A stretch of 64,000 nt of DNA from Paraburkholderia fungorum (GTDB taxonomy: Bacteria; Pseudomonadota; Gammaproteobacteria; Burkholderiales; Burkholderiaceae). This document shows, piece after piece, positions 9,555-20,132 of this stretch. The number at the start of each line of letters is the position of its first letter. Within the stretch, counting starts at the first letter, position 1. The notes under the pieces are model-generated. The model saw only the letters and a list, made by a program, of their open reading frames with translations, searched no databases and was not told where the DNA came from. Both the position numbers and the translations under genes were made by a program. The stretch lies in assembly GCF_003610895.1 (NCBI RefSeq), contig NZ_MCAS01000009.1, forward strand, positions 1 to 64,000, read 5' to 3'.

Positions 9555-10322
9555 ATGCAGTTCGATGTCGTGACGCTCTTTCCTGACATGTTTCGTGCGC
9601 TGACCGACTGGGGTATCACCAGCCGTGCGGCGAAGCAGGAGCGCTACGGGTTGCGTACGTGGAATCCACGCGATTTCACTACAGACAACTACCGCACAAT
9701 CGACGATCGCCCCTACGGCGGCGGCCCCGGCATGGTCATGCTGGCCAAGCCTCTGGAAGACGCGATCGGTGCCGCGAAAGCGGCGCAGGCGGAGCAGGGC
9801 ATCGGCGCACCGCGCGTCGTGATGATGTCGCCGCAAGGCGCCACGCTCAATCACGATCGTGTCATGCGGTTCGCGGCCGAGCCCGGCCTGATCCTGTTGT
9901 GCGGGCGCTATGAAGCGATCGATCAGCGTTTGCTCGACCGTGTTGTCGACGAAGAAGTCAGCCTCGGCGACTTCGTGCTGTCCGGCGGCGAATTGCCTGC
10001 AATGGCCTTGATGGATGCTGTGGTGCGTCAGTTGCCCGGCGTGCTGAACGACTCTCAATCGGCGGTGCAGGACAGTTTCGTCGACGTGCTGCTGGATTGT
10101 CCGCATTACACGCGTCCGGAGGAGTACGACGGTGTGCGTGTGCCCGATGTGCTGCTCGGCGGCCATCATGCGGAAATCGTGGCATGGCGCCGACGTGAGG
10201 CCTTGCGCAACACGTTGAACAAACGGCCCGATCTGATCGTGAAGGCCAGAAAGAACAAGATGTTGAGCCGTGCCGACGAGGCATGGCTTGCGAGTCTCGC
10301 GAAGGAAGCGTCGAAGGCGTAA
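9555..10322 (+). CDS. trmD: tRNA (guanine-37-N1)-methyltransferase
   Basis: The 255-residue protein matches Trm[14 protein letters not shown] at the N-terminus, then [13 protein letters not shown], and the trefoil-knot SAM site made of [13 protein letters not shown] and [18 protein letters not shown]. It methylates G37 next to the anticodon using SAM and prevents +1 frameshifting. A GGAGAGAG site lies upstream. It is the third gene of the rpsP operon. Confidence 0.98.
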   Translation: MQFDVVTLFPDMFRALTDWGITSRAAKQERYGLRTWNPRDFTTDNYRTIDDRPYGGGPGMVMLAKPLEDAIGAAKAAQAEQGIGAPRVVMMSPQGATLNHDRVMRFAAEPGLILLCGRYEAIDQRLLDRVVDEEVSLGDFVLSGGELPAMALMDAVVRQLPGVLNDSQSAVQDSFVDVLLDCPHYTRPEEYDGVRVPDVLLGGHHAEIVAWRRREALRNTLNKRPDLIVKARKNKMLSRADEAWLASLAKEASKA

Positions 10323-10477
10323 AGCCTCGGTCTTTCGAGCGGACATAGGCGGTGCCGCACATGCGTGTACGGCGCCAGATGTGAACCCATCCTCTATCGG
10401 GGCCGTAGCCGAACGCAACAGGTAAAACCAGCGTGAGGCAGGTACGAACGTCGACAAGATGGATTTAGGAGTCAGTG

Positions 10478-10867
10478 ATGAATCTGATTGCAATACTCGA
10501 GCAGGAAGAAATCGGCCGCGCCCTCGGCGAGAAGACCATCCCCGAATTCGCCCCCGGCGATACGGTGATCGTCAGCGTGAACGTGGTTGAAGGTACGCGT
10601 AAGCGTGTTCAGGCTTACGAAGGCGTCGTGATCGCCAAGCGTAATCGTGGTCTGAATTCGTCGTTCATCGTCCGCAAGATTTCGTCGGGCGAAGGCGTCG
10701 AGCGTACGTTCCAGACGTACTCGCCGCTGCTGGCAAGCATCGTCGTGAAGCGTCGTGGCGATGTGCGTCGTGCGAAGCTGTACTACCTGCGCGACCGTTC
10801 GGGCAAGTCGGCTCGGATCAAGGAAAAGCTGGTCGCCAAGAAAGACCGCGCTGCTCCGGAAGCGTAA
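10478..10867 (+). CDS. rplS: 50S ribosomal protein bL19
   Basis: This 129-residue protein starts at [13 protein letters not shown] (ATG; a GTG lies one codon upstream) with an AGGAGT site. It contains the L19 signatures [19 protein letters not shown] and [21 protein letters not shown]19 sits at the 30S-50S interface. It is the last gene of the operon and is followed directly by a terminator. Confidence 0.98.
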   Translation: MNLIAILEQEEIGRALGEKTIPEFAPGDTVIVSVNVVEGTRKRVQAYEGVVIAKRNRGLNSSFIVRKISSGEGVERTFQTYSPLLASIVVKRRGDVRRAKLYYLRDRSGKSARIKEKLVAKKDRAAPEA

Positions 10868-10877
10868 AAGCTGTAAG

Positions 10878-10906
10878 AAAAAGCACCCCTCGCGGGTGCT
10901 TTTTTG
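10878..10906 (+). terminator. Terminator of the rpsP-rimM-trmD-rplS operon
   Basis: AAGCACCC and GGGTGCTT flank a 5-base loop and are followed by a T-rich tail. It begins about 13 bases after the rplS stop. Confidence 0.93.
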
Positions 10907-10960
10907 TTTGCCAGGTCAAAATAGCGGAATGTCCCCTATCCGCTCATTCCGAGAAACCCG

Positions 10961-11677
10961 TTGATCCGCCCCGTCTTTGAGCCTGAAACTCTACCTGTCG
11001 AAGCGACGGGCGCCGATCTGCCGCCGGTGGTTGCCGCGCGCCTGACGCCTGATGGCCTGCGCGCGCGTTTCGAACAGCGTCTGAGTTGGACGCCTGAGCC
11101 GATCATCGAAGCACCCTGGCGCGATCAGCACGTCGATCCGCGCGTTGCCGCCGTGCTGGTGCCGCTGGTCGTGCGCGAGAACGGTCTCACCGTGCTCCTG
11201 ACCCAACGTGCCGACCATCTGAACGACCACGCCGGCCAGGTGAGCTTTCCCGGTGGCCGCCATGAGCCTTTCGACGCCGACGCGACCGCCACGGCATTGC
11301 GTGAGGCGCAGGAAGAAGTCGGTCTCGATCCGTCGCGCGTTGAAATTCTCGGTGCCTTGCCCGACTATCTGACGGGCACAGGGTTTCGCGTGACGCCCGT
11401 GATCAGTCTTGTGCATCCGCCCTTCGCGTTGAAAGTGGATGCACTCGAAGTAGCCGATGTGTTTGAAGTGCCGCTGGCTTTTCTGATGGACCCCGCGCAT
11501 CACGAAGAGCGCGTGTTTCGTTACGAAGGCGGCGAGCGGCGCTTTTTCGCCATGCCTTATCCGCGGGCGGCGTCGGTGGATGCTGGGGATCGCGAGGTAC
11601 AAATGGGCGGCCATTATTTCATCTGGGGCGCGACAGCGGCGATGCTGCGCAACTTCTATCGCTTTCTCGCGGCATAG
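10961..11677 (+). CDS. NUDIX hydrolase, CoA pyrophosphatase (NudL) type
   Basis: The 238-residue protein has the CoA-pyrophosphatase signature LLTQRADHLNDHAGQVSFPG directly before the Nudix box (GGRHEPFDADATATALREAQ, then EEVGL). An acidic residue is shifted in the first part of the box, as is usual in this subfamily. It is predicted to cut CoA or other nucleoside diphosphate derivatives to 4'-phosphopantetheine and 3',5'-ADP, with Mg or Mn. The start appears to be TTG; no in-frame ATG lies near and the ribosome-binding site is weak, so the first residues are uncertain. It is separated from rplS by the terminator. Confidence 0.88.
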   Translation: MIRPVFEPETLPVEATGADLPPVVAARLTPDGLRARFEQRLSWTPEPIIEAPWRDQHVDPRVAAVLVPLVVRENGLTVLLTQRADHLNDHAGQVSFPGGRHEPFDADATATALREAQEEVGLDPSRVEILGALPDYLTGTGFRVTPVISLVHPPFALKVDALEVADVFEVPLAFLMDPAHHEERVFRYEGGERRFFAMPYPRAASVDAGDREVQMGGHYFIWGATAAMLRNFYRFLAA

Positions 11678-11791
11678 GCCGCGGCGACCTGTGCAGTTGT
11701 TGAGTGTTTGTCAACGTCTGCGCTCAGTCGCATCCGACCCTGTGCTATCGTTATAAAACAATCGTAAAACTCGAAAAGCACGGCGCATCGC

Positions 11792-12730
11792 ATGACTTTT
11801 TTCTCCGTATTGCTGGCTCTGATCATTGAACAGGTACGCGCACTGTCGCCGAACAATCCGGTGTCCGCGCTGCTTCAATACCATGCGGAGTCGGCGGCGC
11901 ACGGATTCGATGCCGGCAAACCCAAGCACGGCCTGCTCGCGTGGCTCGTGGTGGTGGTGCCGTGGACACTGGCTGTCGCGCTCGTCTACTACGTGCTTTA
12001 CCACATCCACTTTGCGCTGGCGTTCCTGTGGAACGTCGCGGTGTTGTACTTCACGCTCGGCTTCCGGCAGTTCAGCCACTACTTCACGGATATCCACCTC
12101 GCGTTGAACAACGACGATGTGCCGCGCGCGCGTGAGATCCTGAATGAATGGACCGGGCTCGATACCGTCGACATGCCCGTCAGTGAAATCGTGCGTCATA
12201 CGCTGATTCACGCGGTGGTTGCCTCGCATCGGCATGTGTTTGGCGTGTTCTTCTGGTTCCTGATTCCGGTTGGGCCGGCGGGCGCGGTGCTGTATCGGAT
12301 TGCCGAGTATCTGGCACGTGCATGGGCCCGGCCGGTCGACGATCGCACAGTCGCGTTTTCGAGTTTCGCGCAGCGTGCCTTTTTCGTGATCGACTGGGTG
12401 CCGGCGCGGCTCACGTCGCTGGGCTTTGCGATTGTCGGCAATTTCGAAGACGCGATTTATGCGTGGCGCAACCACGCGCGTCAATGGCCGGATGCGAACG
12501 ACGGCGTGCTGCTGGCCGCGGGCAGTGGGGCGCTCGGTGCGCGTCTGAGCGGTCCGCTCGCCGAGCAGTCGAGCCTTGACGCGCTCGCCACCGGCGATGG
12601 CGGCCCGATGCAGGTCGGCGACGACTGCACGCCGCGTACGCTGCAATCGGCCGTGGGTCTCGTTTGGCGCGCGGTGGTGCTATGGATGATCCTGCTGCTG
12701 ATGCTGACGATCGCGGTGTGGCTGGCCTGA
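11792..12730 (+). CDS. CobD/CbiB (AmpE-like) family membrane protein
   Basis: This 312-residue protein has four to five hydrophobic segments, at about 1-20, 50-90, 145-175 and a C-terminal helix at 290-312. The conserved block NNDDVPRAREILNEWTGLDT resembles the cytoplasmic loop of CobD/CbiB and AmpE. No other cobalamin gene lies near, so a role in adenosylcobinamide synthesis is doubtful. Proteins of this form are widespread in Burkholderia as a stand-alone gene. Function is unassigned. Confidence 0.75.
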   Translation: MTFFSVLLALIIEQVRALSPNNPVSALLQYHAESAAHGFDAGKPKHGLLAWLVVVVPWTLAVALVYYVLYHIHFALAFLWNVAVLYFTLGFRQFSHYFTDIHLALNNDDVPRAREILNEWTGLDTVDMPVSEIVRHTLIHAVVASHRHVFGVFFWFLIPVGPAGAVLYRIAEYLARAWARPVDDRTVAFSSFAQRAFFVIDWVPARLTSLGFAIVGNFEDAIYAWRNHARQWPDANDGVLLAAGSGALGARLSGPLAEQSSLDALATGDGGPMQVGDDCTPRTLQSAVGLVWRAVVLWMILLLMLTIAVWLA

Positions 12731-12762
12731 AGCCGCGGGGCAGCTAACGCATGATGCAATAG

Positions 12763-12794
12763 AGAAAGCCGGGTTCTTACCCGGCTTTCTTGCT
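12763..12794 (+). terminator. Terminator after the CobD/CbiB-like gene
   Basis: An 11-bp perfect stem (AGAAAGCCGGG/CCCGGCTTTCT) with a 6-base loop is followed by a short TGCTT tail. It lies between convergent genes. Confidence 0.75.
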
Positions 12795-12839
12795 TATGCC
12801 GCAATGACCTTAAGGTCTGGCGCCAGAGTCCAGGTGGCT

Positions 12840-13160
12840 TCACCCATCCAGCGGATTGCGCGCCGTCCCGCACTGCCAGCACACGGTGAACTGTGCTTCG
12901 AGCGTCTCTCCGCACTGGCGGCATTGCCATGAAGGCGAACCTGGCGCCGGTCCATGCGAGGCCGCATCTATCAAACGTCTCGCCATCGCTTCGTCGCGCT
13001 CGTCGACGAGCCATAGCTCCGGCGCGCATTGATCCGCCGGAATATCGCCGAGTGCGCCGTTCAGGTAACGGTTATGCAACTCACAGGCGATGCCCGCCGC
13101 CTCCAGTACATTCACCCAGTGTTGCCCGATGATCAGATTCGGCGCGCGCATCAATTTCAT
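12840..13160 (-). CDS. DUF2007-type protein with C-terminal zinc ribbon
   Basis: The 106-residue protein begins MKLMRAPNLIIGQHWVNVLE, then AAGIACELHN, a small alpha/beta DUF2007 fold like that of signal-transducing-type YdhA/PII-like proteins. It ends with a CRQCGETLEAQFTVCWQCG zinc ribbon (two CxxC pairs). It follows rsgA by about 30 bp on the same strand, so it is probably the third gene of the M48-rsgA unit. No function is known. Confidence 0.78.
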   Translation of the reverse strand: MKLMRAPNLIIGQHWVNVLEAAGIACELHNRYLNGALGDIPADQCAPELWLVDERDEAMARRLIDAASHGPAPGSPSWQCRQCGETLEAQFTVCWQCGTARNPLDG

Positions 13161-13190
13161 CGTGAATCCATGGGTTGATGGCGACGCGCG

Positions 13191-14132
13191 TTAGCGCACG
13201 ATCTGGCTGGCTTCGTGCACCAGTTGCGCATAGAGCGCATGCCGTTCACGCCGGATCTGCCCATCGGCGACCGCTTCGAGAATCGCGCAGCCCGGCTCCT
13301 GCAAGTGATGGCAGTTGTAGAAGCGGCAGTTCGGCAGCAGCGGCCGGAACTCGGGGAACGCGCGTTCGAGCCGGCCCTCGGTCAGATGATGCAAACCGAA
13401 TTCCTGGAAGCCCGGAGAATCGATCAGCGCGCCGCCGTGGCTGCCCGGCAACGGGTAGAGCCGCGTGAAAGTCGTGGTATGCCGCCCGCTGTTCAGCGCG
13501 GTCGATATCTCGCGGGTGGCGACTTCGGCATCGGGAATCAGCAGGTTCACCAAGGTCGATTTGCCCATGCCGGATTGACCGAGCAGCAGCGTCGAATGGC
13601 CTTGCAGATGCTCGATCAGAAGAGCGCGAGCGGCCTCGGGCTGCGTCTTGATCGATACCTCGACCACCGTGTAGCCGAGCGCGCGATACGATTCGAGCCG
13701 TTTGCGCGCGCCCTCCAGCGCGCCGGTCACGTCGATCTTGTTCAGCACGATCAACGGCTTCAGTTCGTTCGCCTCGGCGGCCACCAGTGCGCGGCCGAGC
13801 AGGTCCTCGCTGAAATGCGGCTCGGTCGCGAGCACGATCAGCAACTGATCGAGATTCGCGGCAAACAGCTTCGACTTGTACTGATCCGAGCGATACAACA
13901 GATTGCGGCGTTCGCCGATCTCGACGATCACACCCTGATCGGCCGAGGTCGGCTCGTAAATCACGCGATCGCCCACGGCCACCTCGCTGCGCTTGCCGCG
14001 CGGGAAGCACTGGAGCATCGGGCTGCCGTCTTCCGGCGCGACCAGGTAGTGGCGTCCATGAGCGGCAATCACGAGGCCGCCCACGCGTGTGCTGGACGGC
14101 GCGCGCGGCGCTTTCGGGGAGCGGCCGCTCAT
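13191..14132 (-). CDS. rsgA: Ribosome small-subunit-dependent GTPase RsgA (YjeQ)
   Basis: The 313-residue protein has an N-terminal OB fold (about 17-80). A circularly permuted GTPase follows, with G4 LNKID ahead of G1 GQSGMGKST and G3 [10 protein letters not shown], the order diagnostic of RsgA. The C-terminal zinc site contains [15 protein letters not shown]. It checks late 30S maturation and is released on GTP hydrolysis. Its ATG overlaps the M48 protease stop by 4 bases (ATGA), so the two are translationally coupled. Confidence 0.97.
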   Translation of the reverse strand: MSGRSPKAPRAPSSTRVGGLVIAAHGRHYLVAPEDGSPMLQCFPRGKRSEVAVGDRVIYEPTSADQGVIVEIGERRNLLYRSDQYKSKLFAANLDQLLIVLATEPHFSEDLLGRALVAAEANELKPLIVLNKIDVTGALEGARKRLESYRALGYTVVEVSIKTQPEAARALLIEHLQGHSTLLLGQSGMGKSTLVNLLIPDAEVATREISTALNSGRHTTTFTRLYPLPGSHGGALIDSPGFQEFGLHHLTEGRLERAFPEFRPLLPNCRFYNCHHLQEPGCAILEAVADGQIRRERHALYAQLVHEASQIVR

Positions 14133-15388
14133 GCGTGCCGCAGCAGGCGGTCGATTCGCTGCGACGCCGGCGGATGCGAATAATAAAACGCGGTGTAGAG
14201 CGGATCGGGCGTCAGGGTCGACGCGTTGTCCTCATACAGCTTGACGAGCGCGTTCACGAGGTCTTGTGCATCGGTTTGCGTGGCAGCGAAGGCGTCGGCT
14301 TCGAACTCGTGCTTGCGCGAGGTGAGGCTGCCAAGCGGTGTGACGAAGAACAGAAACACCGGCAGCGCGAGCAGGAACAACACCAGCGCGAGTCCGCCGT
14401 TGCCGCCGAGCAGCGACGGCCGCACACCTAGCCCCTCGAAGAACCAGACTTGCTGCACCAGCCAGCCGAGCAGGGCGAGCATGACCAGACTAATAGCGAA
14501 AGCGACCAGCATCCCCTTGAGGATGTGGCGGCGCTTGAAGTGGCCGAGTTCGTGCGCGAGGACGGCTTCGATCTCGTTGCCGGACAGGCGCGCGAGCAGC
14601 GTGTCGAAGAAGACGATCCGCTTGGTGGCGCCAAAACCGCTGAAATAGGCATTACCGTGCGCGCTGCGGCGGCTGCCGTCCATCACGAACAGGCCGCGCA
14701 CCGCGAAGCCGCAGCGCTTCATCAATGCTTCGATACGACCGGCAAGCGCCTCGTCCTTGAGCGGCTCGAACTTGTTGAAGAGCGGCGCGATGAAAGTCGG
14801 GAAGATGAACTGCACCAGCAGCTGGAATCCCACCCACACGAACCACGCCCACAACCACCACAGGTTGCCGGCCTGGTCCATCAGCCACAGCACGACGAAC
14901 AGCAGCGGCAGGCCCAGCACCACGCCGAGCAGCACGCCCTTGATACGGTCGGTGAAGAAAATACTCTTGCTCATCCGGTTGAAGCCGAAGCGTTGCTCGA
15001 CCACGAATTGCCGGTAGTACTCGAACGGCAGATCGAGCAGGCCGGTGATCGCAATCACCGCCGCGACCAGCGCGATCTGGCCGACATAACCGCGGCCGAA
15101 CCAGTCGGAGATCGCCAGATCGAGCGCCTGGACGCCACCTAGCAGGGTCAGTCCGATCAGGACGGCGGCGCCGACGACGACCTCGATCATCGTGAGCCGG
15201 GTGCGTTCGATGGTGTAGTCCGCGGCGCGTTGGTGCGCGGTGAGCGCGATGGTGCCGGAGAACTGGCTCGGCACCTGGTCGCGATGGCCGGCGACGAAGC
15301 GGATCTGCCGCGACGCGAGCCACAGTTTGGTGCCGACCATCGCCACGACGGCGACGACGAACAGAACAGTGAAGTACAGGGTGGGCAT
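14129..15388 (-). CDS. M48-family (Ste24-like) integral membrane metalloprotease
   Basis: The 419-residue protein has several membrane helices in the N-terminal CAAX-protease-type domain (about 1-200). The zinc motif [13 protein letters not shown] (HExxH) follows, with a second pair of helices at about 295-350 and a downstream [13 protein letters not shown] glutamate as third zinc ligand. It is about the length of Ste24/HtpX-like enzymes. It should degrade or process membrane proteins. It is the first gene of an operon with rsgA, and orn is divergent from it. Confidence 0.9.
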   Translation of the reverse strand: MPTLYFTVLFVVAVVAMVGTKLWLASRQIRFVAGHRDQVPSQFSGTIALTAHQRAADYTIERTRLTMIEVVVGAAVLIGLTLLGGVQALDLAISDWFGRGYVGQIALVAAVIAITGLLDLPFEYYRQFVVEQRFGFNRMSKSIFFTDRIKGVLLGVVLGLPLLFVVLWLMDQAGNLWWLWAWFVWVGFQLLVQFIFPTFIAPLFNKFEPLKDEALAGRIEALMKRCGFAVRGLFVMDGSRRSAHGNAYFSGFGATKRIVFFDTLLARLSGNEIEAVLAHELGHFKRRHILKGMLVAFAISLVMLALLGWLVQQVWFFEGLGVRPSLLGGNGGLALVLFLLALPVFLFFVTPLGSLTSRKHEFEADAFAATQTDAQDLVNALVKLYEDNASTLTPDPLYTAFYYSHPPASQRIDRLLRHA

Positions 15389-15557
15389 CCGGGGATTCCG
15401 TGGTAACTATGCGAGAATTATATGTTTCTTCCCGCCTGGCGGCGGGAGCGGTAAGCCAAAATCGGCCCAAACCGGCTCAAGCCAATCTCATACGAACAAT
15501 CGCCGCGGCGAATCTGCTTCCAGTGAAGCGGTTTGCCCGGCCCTCAGGGTTGCCTTC

Positions 15558-16166
15558 ATGACTGACATCCTCGCATCCACCGAACAGCCGCCGCTCGTGC
15601 GCAGCGACATGAATCTCGTCTGGCTGGACATGGAAATGACCGGACTCGAACCGGACACCGACCGCATCATCGAAATCGCGGTGGTGGTGACGAATTCGAC
15701 GCTCGACCGGCTGGTCGAGGGACCGGTGCTGGCGATTCATCAGAGCGACGCGACGCTCGCCGGAATGGATCAGTGGAACCAGAACACGCATGGCCGCTCG
15801 GGTCTGATCGACCGCGTGAAGGCGTCGACGGTGAGCGAAGCCGACGCCACCGAGCAGATCCGCGACTTTCTGGCCGCTTATGTGCCGCCGGGCAAGTCGC
15901 CGATGTGCGGCAATTCGATCTGTCAGGACCGTCGCTTCATGGCGCGCTGGATGCCGGATCTGGAGCGCGTCTTCCATTACCGCAATCTCGACGTCAGCAC
16001 CCTGAAGGAACTGTGCCGCCGCTGGCAGCCGGCGATCTACAAGGGTTTCCAGAAACGCGCGATGCACACGGCGCTGGCCGACATCCACGAATCGATCGAC
16101 GAGCTGAAGTACTACCGCGAACACTTCCTGATTCCGGCAGCGCCGGAAGGGGCGGCGGCGGAGTAA
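15558..16166 (+). CDS. orn: Oligoribonuclease
   Basis: The 202-residue protein from [10 protein letters not shown] is a DEDDh 3'-5' exonuclease. Catalytic residues are visible in [12 protein letters not shown] (D, E), [12 protein letters not shown] (D) and [14 protein letters not shown] (H, D). It degrades 2-5-nt RNAs and, in many bacteria, pGpG from c-di-GMP turnover. The open frame extends upstream as a non-conserved stretch, so the internal ATG was chosen. It is divergent from the M48 protease. Confidence 0.96.
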   Translation: MTDILASTEQPPLVRSDMNLVWLDMEMTGLEPDTDRIIEIAVVVTNSTLDRLVEGPVLAIHQSDATLAGMDQWNQNTHGRSGLIDRVKASTVSEADATEQIRDFLAAYVPPGKSPMCGNSICQDRRFMARWMPDLERVFHYRNLDVSTLKELCRRWQPAIYKGFQKRAMHTALADIHESIDELKYYREHFLIPAAPEGAAAE

Positions 16167-16269
16167 ACCCGTCACGGCTCCGGGTACTGCGGCGGCGGAA
16201 TTCACGCTGCCGCAGCTACGACGATGCTGACTGACGGTGCAATAACGCCGCGCCGCAGCAGCGTCGGAC

Positions 16270-16950
16270 TCAAGCCTGCCGAGGCGCGCGCACCGCGCTC
16301 TTCGGCCGGAACGCCTTCACCACGTCGGCGTTCGTTTCCATATACGGGCCGCCGATCAGGTCGATGCAATAGGGCACCGCGGCGAAAATGCCCGGCACCT
16401 TCACAGCGCCGCCCGCTTCGGTGTCGCGCAAACCTTCCAGTGTTTCCTTGATCGACTTCGGCTGGCCGGGCAGATTGATGATCAGCGCCGCGTGTTGCGC
16501 GGTTTCGCGAATCACGGCCACCTGGCGCGACAGAATCGCGGTCGGCACGAAATTCAGGCTGATTTGCCGCATCTGCTCGCCGAAACCCGGCATTTCCTTC
16601 GTCGCTACCGCGAGAGTCGCTTCCGGCGTCACGTCGCGGCGCGACGGACCCGTGCCGCCGGTGGTCAGCACCAGATCGCAACCCACTTCGTCGACCAGTT
16701 CGATCAGCGTGGCGGAGATCGTGGCCGCGTCGTCCTGAATCAGGCGCGTGAGCACCTGAAACGGCGAGCTCAAAGCGGCGCCGAGCCATTCCTGCAGCGC
16801 CGGAATGCCTTTGTCCTCGTACACGCCAGTAGACGCGCGGTCGCTGATCGACACCAGGCCGATCACGATTTCATCGGGATGCCGGCGTGTCGCCTGGCGT
16901 GCGGCCCCGCTTGTCACATCAGTTGCCACATTAGGCGTCGCGGTCGTCAT
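16270..16950 (-). CDS. mog: Molybdopterin adenylyltransferase
   Basis: This 226-residue MogA/MoaB-fold protein contains [20 protein letters not shown], the [18 protein letters not shown] substrate loop and [19 protein letters not shown]. It activates molybdopterin by adenylation before Mo insertion by MoeA. The start is the ATG at [11 protein letters not shown]; a short upstream frame extension overlaps darP. The gene overlaps the end of darP by 20 bases and so shares its transcript. The other molybdenum-cofactor genes of this window are 43 kb away. Confidence 0.93.
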   Translation of the reverse strand: MTTATPNVATDVTSGAARQATRRHPDEIVIGLVSISDRASTGVYEDKGIPALQEWLGAALSSPFQVLTRLIQDDAATISATLIELVDEVGCDLVLTTGGTGPSRRDVTPEATLAVATKEMPGFGEQMRQISLNFVPTAILSRQVAVIRETAQHAALIINLPGQPKSIKETLEGLRDTEAGGAVKVPGIFAAVPYCIDLIGGPYMETNADVVKAFRPKSAVRAPRQA

Positions 16951-17542
16951 CGTCGTCTTCCTGCGCGTCTTCTGCCTCGGAATCGGTGTCGGCGGACGGG
17001 CCGTCGGCGTTCTTGATCCACTGGAACAGCTCACGGAAGTAGCGTGGCGGCTTGCTTTGCTGCGCTTCCTTGCGGGCGTTGCGGATCAGCGTGCGGCCCT
17101 GCTGCGGATCGGCGTTCGGGTGCTGGCGGATGAATTCGGTCAGCGCGGCGTCGTCGGCGAGCAGTTTTTCGCGGGTGCGTTCGATCCAGTGGAGCTTGGC
17201 TGTTTCCGCCTTGTTGACGCCGTTATAGGTGTCGAGCGCGGTGCGCAGCGCGGCGGTTTCCTCTTCCAGCAGCGAGCGCATCACGCGCCCGACGTACTGC
17301 ACCTGGCGGCGCTTGCCTTCGTGGTCGGTGATGCGGCGCGCTTCACGCACGGCGTCGTCGAGCTTTTCGGGCATCGGCATGCGCTTGAGCGCGTCTTTGG
17401 GCAGGGCGATCAGCGCCGAGCCCAGTTCCTGCAGCTCGTGCATTTCGCGCTTGAGCTGGGACTTGCTGGGGCGGTCGTAGCCGTTCTCGTCGACTTCCGG
17501 CTCGGCGGATTCGATGGGTTGAATGCGGGTTTTGCGTGTCAT
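16931..17542 (-). CDS. darP: Ribosome-associated protein DarP (YjgA, DUF615)
   Basis: The 203-residue product from [12 protein letters not shown] matches DUF615. [20 protein letters not shown] opens an all-helical fold, followed by the [16 protein letters not shown] motif and a [20 protein letters not shown] block. The tail is very acidic ([11 protein letters not shown]). It binds late 50S intermediates and assists assembly. The upstream in-frame extension is not conserved-looking and was dropped. It is divergent from pmbA and is followed by mog with overlap. Confidence 0.93.
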   Translation of the reverse strand: MTRKTRIQPIESAEPEVDENGYDRPSKSQLKREMHELQELGSALIALPKDALKRMPMPEKLDDAVREARRITDHEGKRRQVQYVGRVMRSLLEEETAALRTALDTYNGVNKAETAKLHWIERTREKLLADDAALTEFIRQHPNADPQQGRTLIRNARKEAQQSKPPRYFRELFQWIKNADGPSADTDSEAEDAQEDDDDDRDA

Positions 17543-17893
17543 ACCGATATTGTAGCGTGCCGCGCCCTCCCAACCCGCCGTGCTGCTGTGCACAAGGCTT
17601 CCGGCGCGGTTTTTTGCAAGCCCGCCCAGCCCGGTCATCCAGGACCAGACCGGCACAAAGCCATCGCAATGCGACGACGGCGCCGCCACTACGCCGAGGC
17701 AAAACAACGCTCAGCGAATGCCAGGTACAGGTTCGCGTACCTTGCTATGATCGCGGGATGCGTGACTACGCAAACACTACGCAAATGAGCATGCAACCGG
17801 GCACGCAAAAGGCGCGCGCAAAAATGCGGGCGCACTTGCGTGGCATGGGCGAACACACAGGGCCGCGCGGCCCCGAACAGGACGGCAACGACA

Positions 17894-19264
17894 ATGGCAG
17901 CAGACATGGACGTCAAGCAGCGCTTTTTTCCGCATACCCAGGATGAACTGAAGGAAATCGCCTCGGACATCCTTCGTCACGCGAAGTCGCTCGGCGGCAC
18001 CGACGCGGCGACCGAGATTTCCGAAGGCGACGGCCTGTCGGTCTCCGTGCGGCGCGGCGAAGTCGAGACGATCGAACACAACCGCGACAAGATGGTCGGC
18101 GTGACGGTGTTCATCGGCAACAAGCGCGGCAACGCGAGCACCTCGGACTTTTCGTCGCAGGCCTTGAAGGACACGGTCGCGGCGGCGTACAACATCGCCC
18201 GCTTCACGGCGGAAGACGACTGCGCGGGTCTCGCCGAAGCAGACTTGCTCGAAACCGCACCGCGCGATCTCGATCTGTATCACCCGTGGAATCTCTCCGC
18301 GGACGAAGCGGTCGAAATCGCCCGCCGCTCGGAAGACGCAGCGTTCGCCACCGACCCGCAGATCAAGAATTCGGAGGGTGCGAGCGTTTCCGCGCAGCAC
18401 TCGCAATTCGTGCTGGCCACCTCGCGTGGCTTCCTCGCGGGCTATCCGTACTCGCGCCACTACATCGCGTGTGCGCCGATCGCCGGCAGCGGCCGCAACA
18501 TGCAGCGCGACGACTGGTACACGTCGACCCGCAGCGCGGCAGACCTGGCCGACCCGGAAGCAGTGGGCCGTTATGCGGCGCAACGGGCGCTGTCGCGCAT
18601 CGGCGCGCGCGGGCTCGACACGCGCAAGGTGCCGGTGCTGTTCGAAGCGCCGCTCGCCGCCGGCATTCTCGGCGCGTTCGTGCAGGCAACCAGCGGCGGC
18701 GCGCTGTATCGCAAGACGTCGTTCCTCGTCGATAGCCTCGGCAAGCCGGTCTTTGCGCCGCACATCCAGGTGGTCGAAGATCCGCATGTCGCGCGTGCCA
18801 TGGGCAGCGCGCCGTTCGACGAAGAAGGCGTGCGCACCAAACAACGTTCGGTGGTGAAGGACGGCGTGGTGGAAGGCTATTTCCTCTCCACCTACTCGGC
18901 GCGCAAGCTCGGCATGCAGACCACCGGCAACGCCGGCGGCTCGCACAATCTGTCGCTGCGCAGCTCGAAGACGCGTCCGGAAGACGACTTCGAAGAAATG
19001 CTGAAGAAGCTCGGCACGGGCCTGCTGCTGACCGAACTGATGGGGCAGGGCGTGAACTACGTGACGGGCGATTATTCGCGCGGCGCGTCGGGCTTCTGGG
19101 TCGAGAACGGCAAGATCCAGTATCCGGTCGAGGAAATCACCGTGGCGAGCACGCTGCAGGAAATGTTCCGGCATATCGTCGCAATCGGCGCGGATACGAT
19201 CACGCGCGGCACCAAGGAAACGGGCTCGGTGCTGATCGAACGGATGACGATCGCGGGTCAGTAA
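17894..19264 (+). CDS. pmbA: Metalloprotease PmbA/TldE
   Basis: From the ATG at MAADMDVKQRFF the product has 456 residues, close to the 450 of E. coli TldE. It has the N-terminal TldD/E domain with SDGLSVSVR-like GDGLSVSVRRGEVETIEHNR, and the C-terminal TldD/E domain with TGNAGGSHNLSLRSS, GVNYVTGDYSRGASGFWVEN and PVEEITVAS. TldE is the non-catalytic partner of TldD, which processes microcin B17-type peptides and degrades CcdA. The first 18 codons of the longer frame lack a better start. Confidence 0.95.
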   Translation: MAADMDVKQRFFPHTQDELKEIASDILRHAKSLGGTDAATEISEGDGLSVSVRRGEVETIEHNRDKMVGVTVFIGNKRGNASTSDFSSQALKDTVAAAYNIARFTAEDDCAGLAEADLLETAPRDLDLYHPWNLSADEAVEIARRSEDAAFATDPQIKNSEGASVSAQHSQFVLATSRGFLAGYPYSRHYIACAPIAGSGRNMQRDDWYTSTRSAADLADPEAVGRYAAQRALSRIGARGLDTRKVPVLFEAPLAAGILGAFVQATSGGALYRKTSFLVDSLGKPVFAPHIQVVEDPHVARAMGSAPFDEEGVRTKQRSVVKDGVVEGYFLSTYSARKLGMQTTGNAGGSHNLSLRSSKTRPEDDFEEMLKKLGTGLLLTELMGQGVNYVTGDYSRGASGFWVENGKIQYPVEEITVASTLQEMFRHIVAIGADTITRGTKETGSVLIERMTIAGQ

Positions 19265-19300
19265 GCGGCTGGAAAGAGCGCTAAAAAGGCTGGAAACCAG

Positions 19301-19332
19301 AACGCCACGCATGCAACTGCGTGGCGTTTTTT
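19301..19332 (+). terminator. Terminator after pmbA
   Basis: AACGCCACGC pairs with GCGTGGCGTT around an 8-base loop, followed by TTTT. It starts 37 bp after the pmbA stop. Confidence 0.88.
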
Positions 19333-19432
19333 ATGCGCGCGTGGTGGCTGAGGGCAAAGGATGAATGCGCGAATCTTCACGCCAGAAGCGTGGGCCGTCG
19401 CTCAGGCTCGGTGCAACAACCTGCAACAACCC

Positions 19433-19933
19433 TCATGCACCCTTGCGCTTGTACGTTACGAACGCGTAATCGAAGTCGTTCGGCGCGTCCGCACGATGGG
19501 TCTCATGGGCGACTTCTTCCCATTCGTTTTCGTCGAGATCCGGGAATGTGGCGTCGCCTTCAAAGTCGGCTGAGATCTCGGTGATGATGAGTTTGTCGGC
19601 CTGACGCAGGCCTTCCGCATACAGCTGCGCGCCGCCGATCAGGAACGCTTCCGGTGCCTGGTCCTGAGCGGCGAGCGTGAGCGCGTCTTCGAGCGTGGTA
19701 GCCGCGTCGCAGCCCTGGAAGCGCCGCGTGGCGTCCCGTGTCACGACAATGTTGCGGCGTCCCGGCAACGGCCGGCCGATCGATTCATGCGTCTTGCGGC
19801 CCATGATGATGGGCGCGCCCATCGTGGTGCGCTTGAAGAACGCGAGGTCTTCGGGAAGTCGCCAGGGCAACTGGTTGTCGCGGCCGATCACGCCATTATT
19901 GGCGCGAGCGACGATCAGGGTGAGCGTCGTCAT
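19433..19933 (-). CDS. folA: Dihydrofolate reductase
   Basis: The 166-residue enzyme has [20 protein letters not shown], the catalytic acid in [13 protein letters not shown], the NADPH-binding [20 protein letters not shown] and [13 protein letters not shown]. It makes tetrahydrofolate for one-carbon metabolism. The gene faces convergently towards pmbA. The related thyA lies about 10 kb away on the far side of the Fap-type locus. Confidence 0.97.
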   Translation of the reverse strand: MTTLTLIVARANNGVIGRDNQLPWRLPEDLAFFKRTTMGAPIIMGRKTHESIGRPLPGRRNIVVTRDATRRFQGCDAATTLEDALTLAAQDQAPEAFLIGGAQLYAEGLRQADKLIITEISADFEGDATFPDLDENEWEEVAHETHRADAPNDFDYAFVTYKRKGA

Positions 19934-20076
19934 CGAATGGAAAGGGGAACGTAACCAGGACGATTCTACCTGAGGTGAAAGACGGCGCTGCTACGTCAGC
20001 CGCCAGGGCCTGGTGCGACCGGCTGAGCGCCTCCGCCCAGGCGCTCCCTGCTAGACGCGCCTAGCCGGTGCTCCCG

Positions 20077-20132
20077 CCAGGTGCGCCCAGCCAGGTGCCC
20101 CCGGCCAGGTGCGCCCAGCCAGGCTCCCCCTC
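20077..20132. repeat. Four 14-bp tandem repeats between folA and the first sigma-54 activator
   Basis: The unit CCAGGTGCGCCCAG occurs four times head to tail with a few substitutions (third position CGCCCAG versus CCCCCGG, last copy diverged). A weaker copy may precede it near 20063. The array reaches the last codons of the sigma-54 activator gene. The rest of the 19934-20130 gap holds no gene. Confidence 0.8.
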
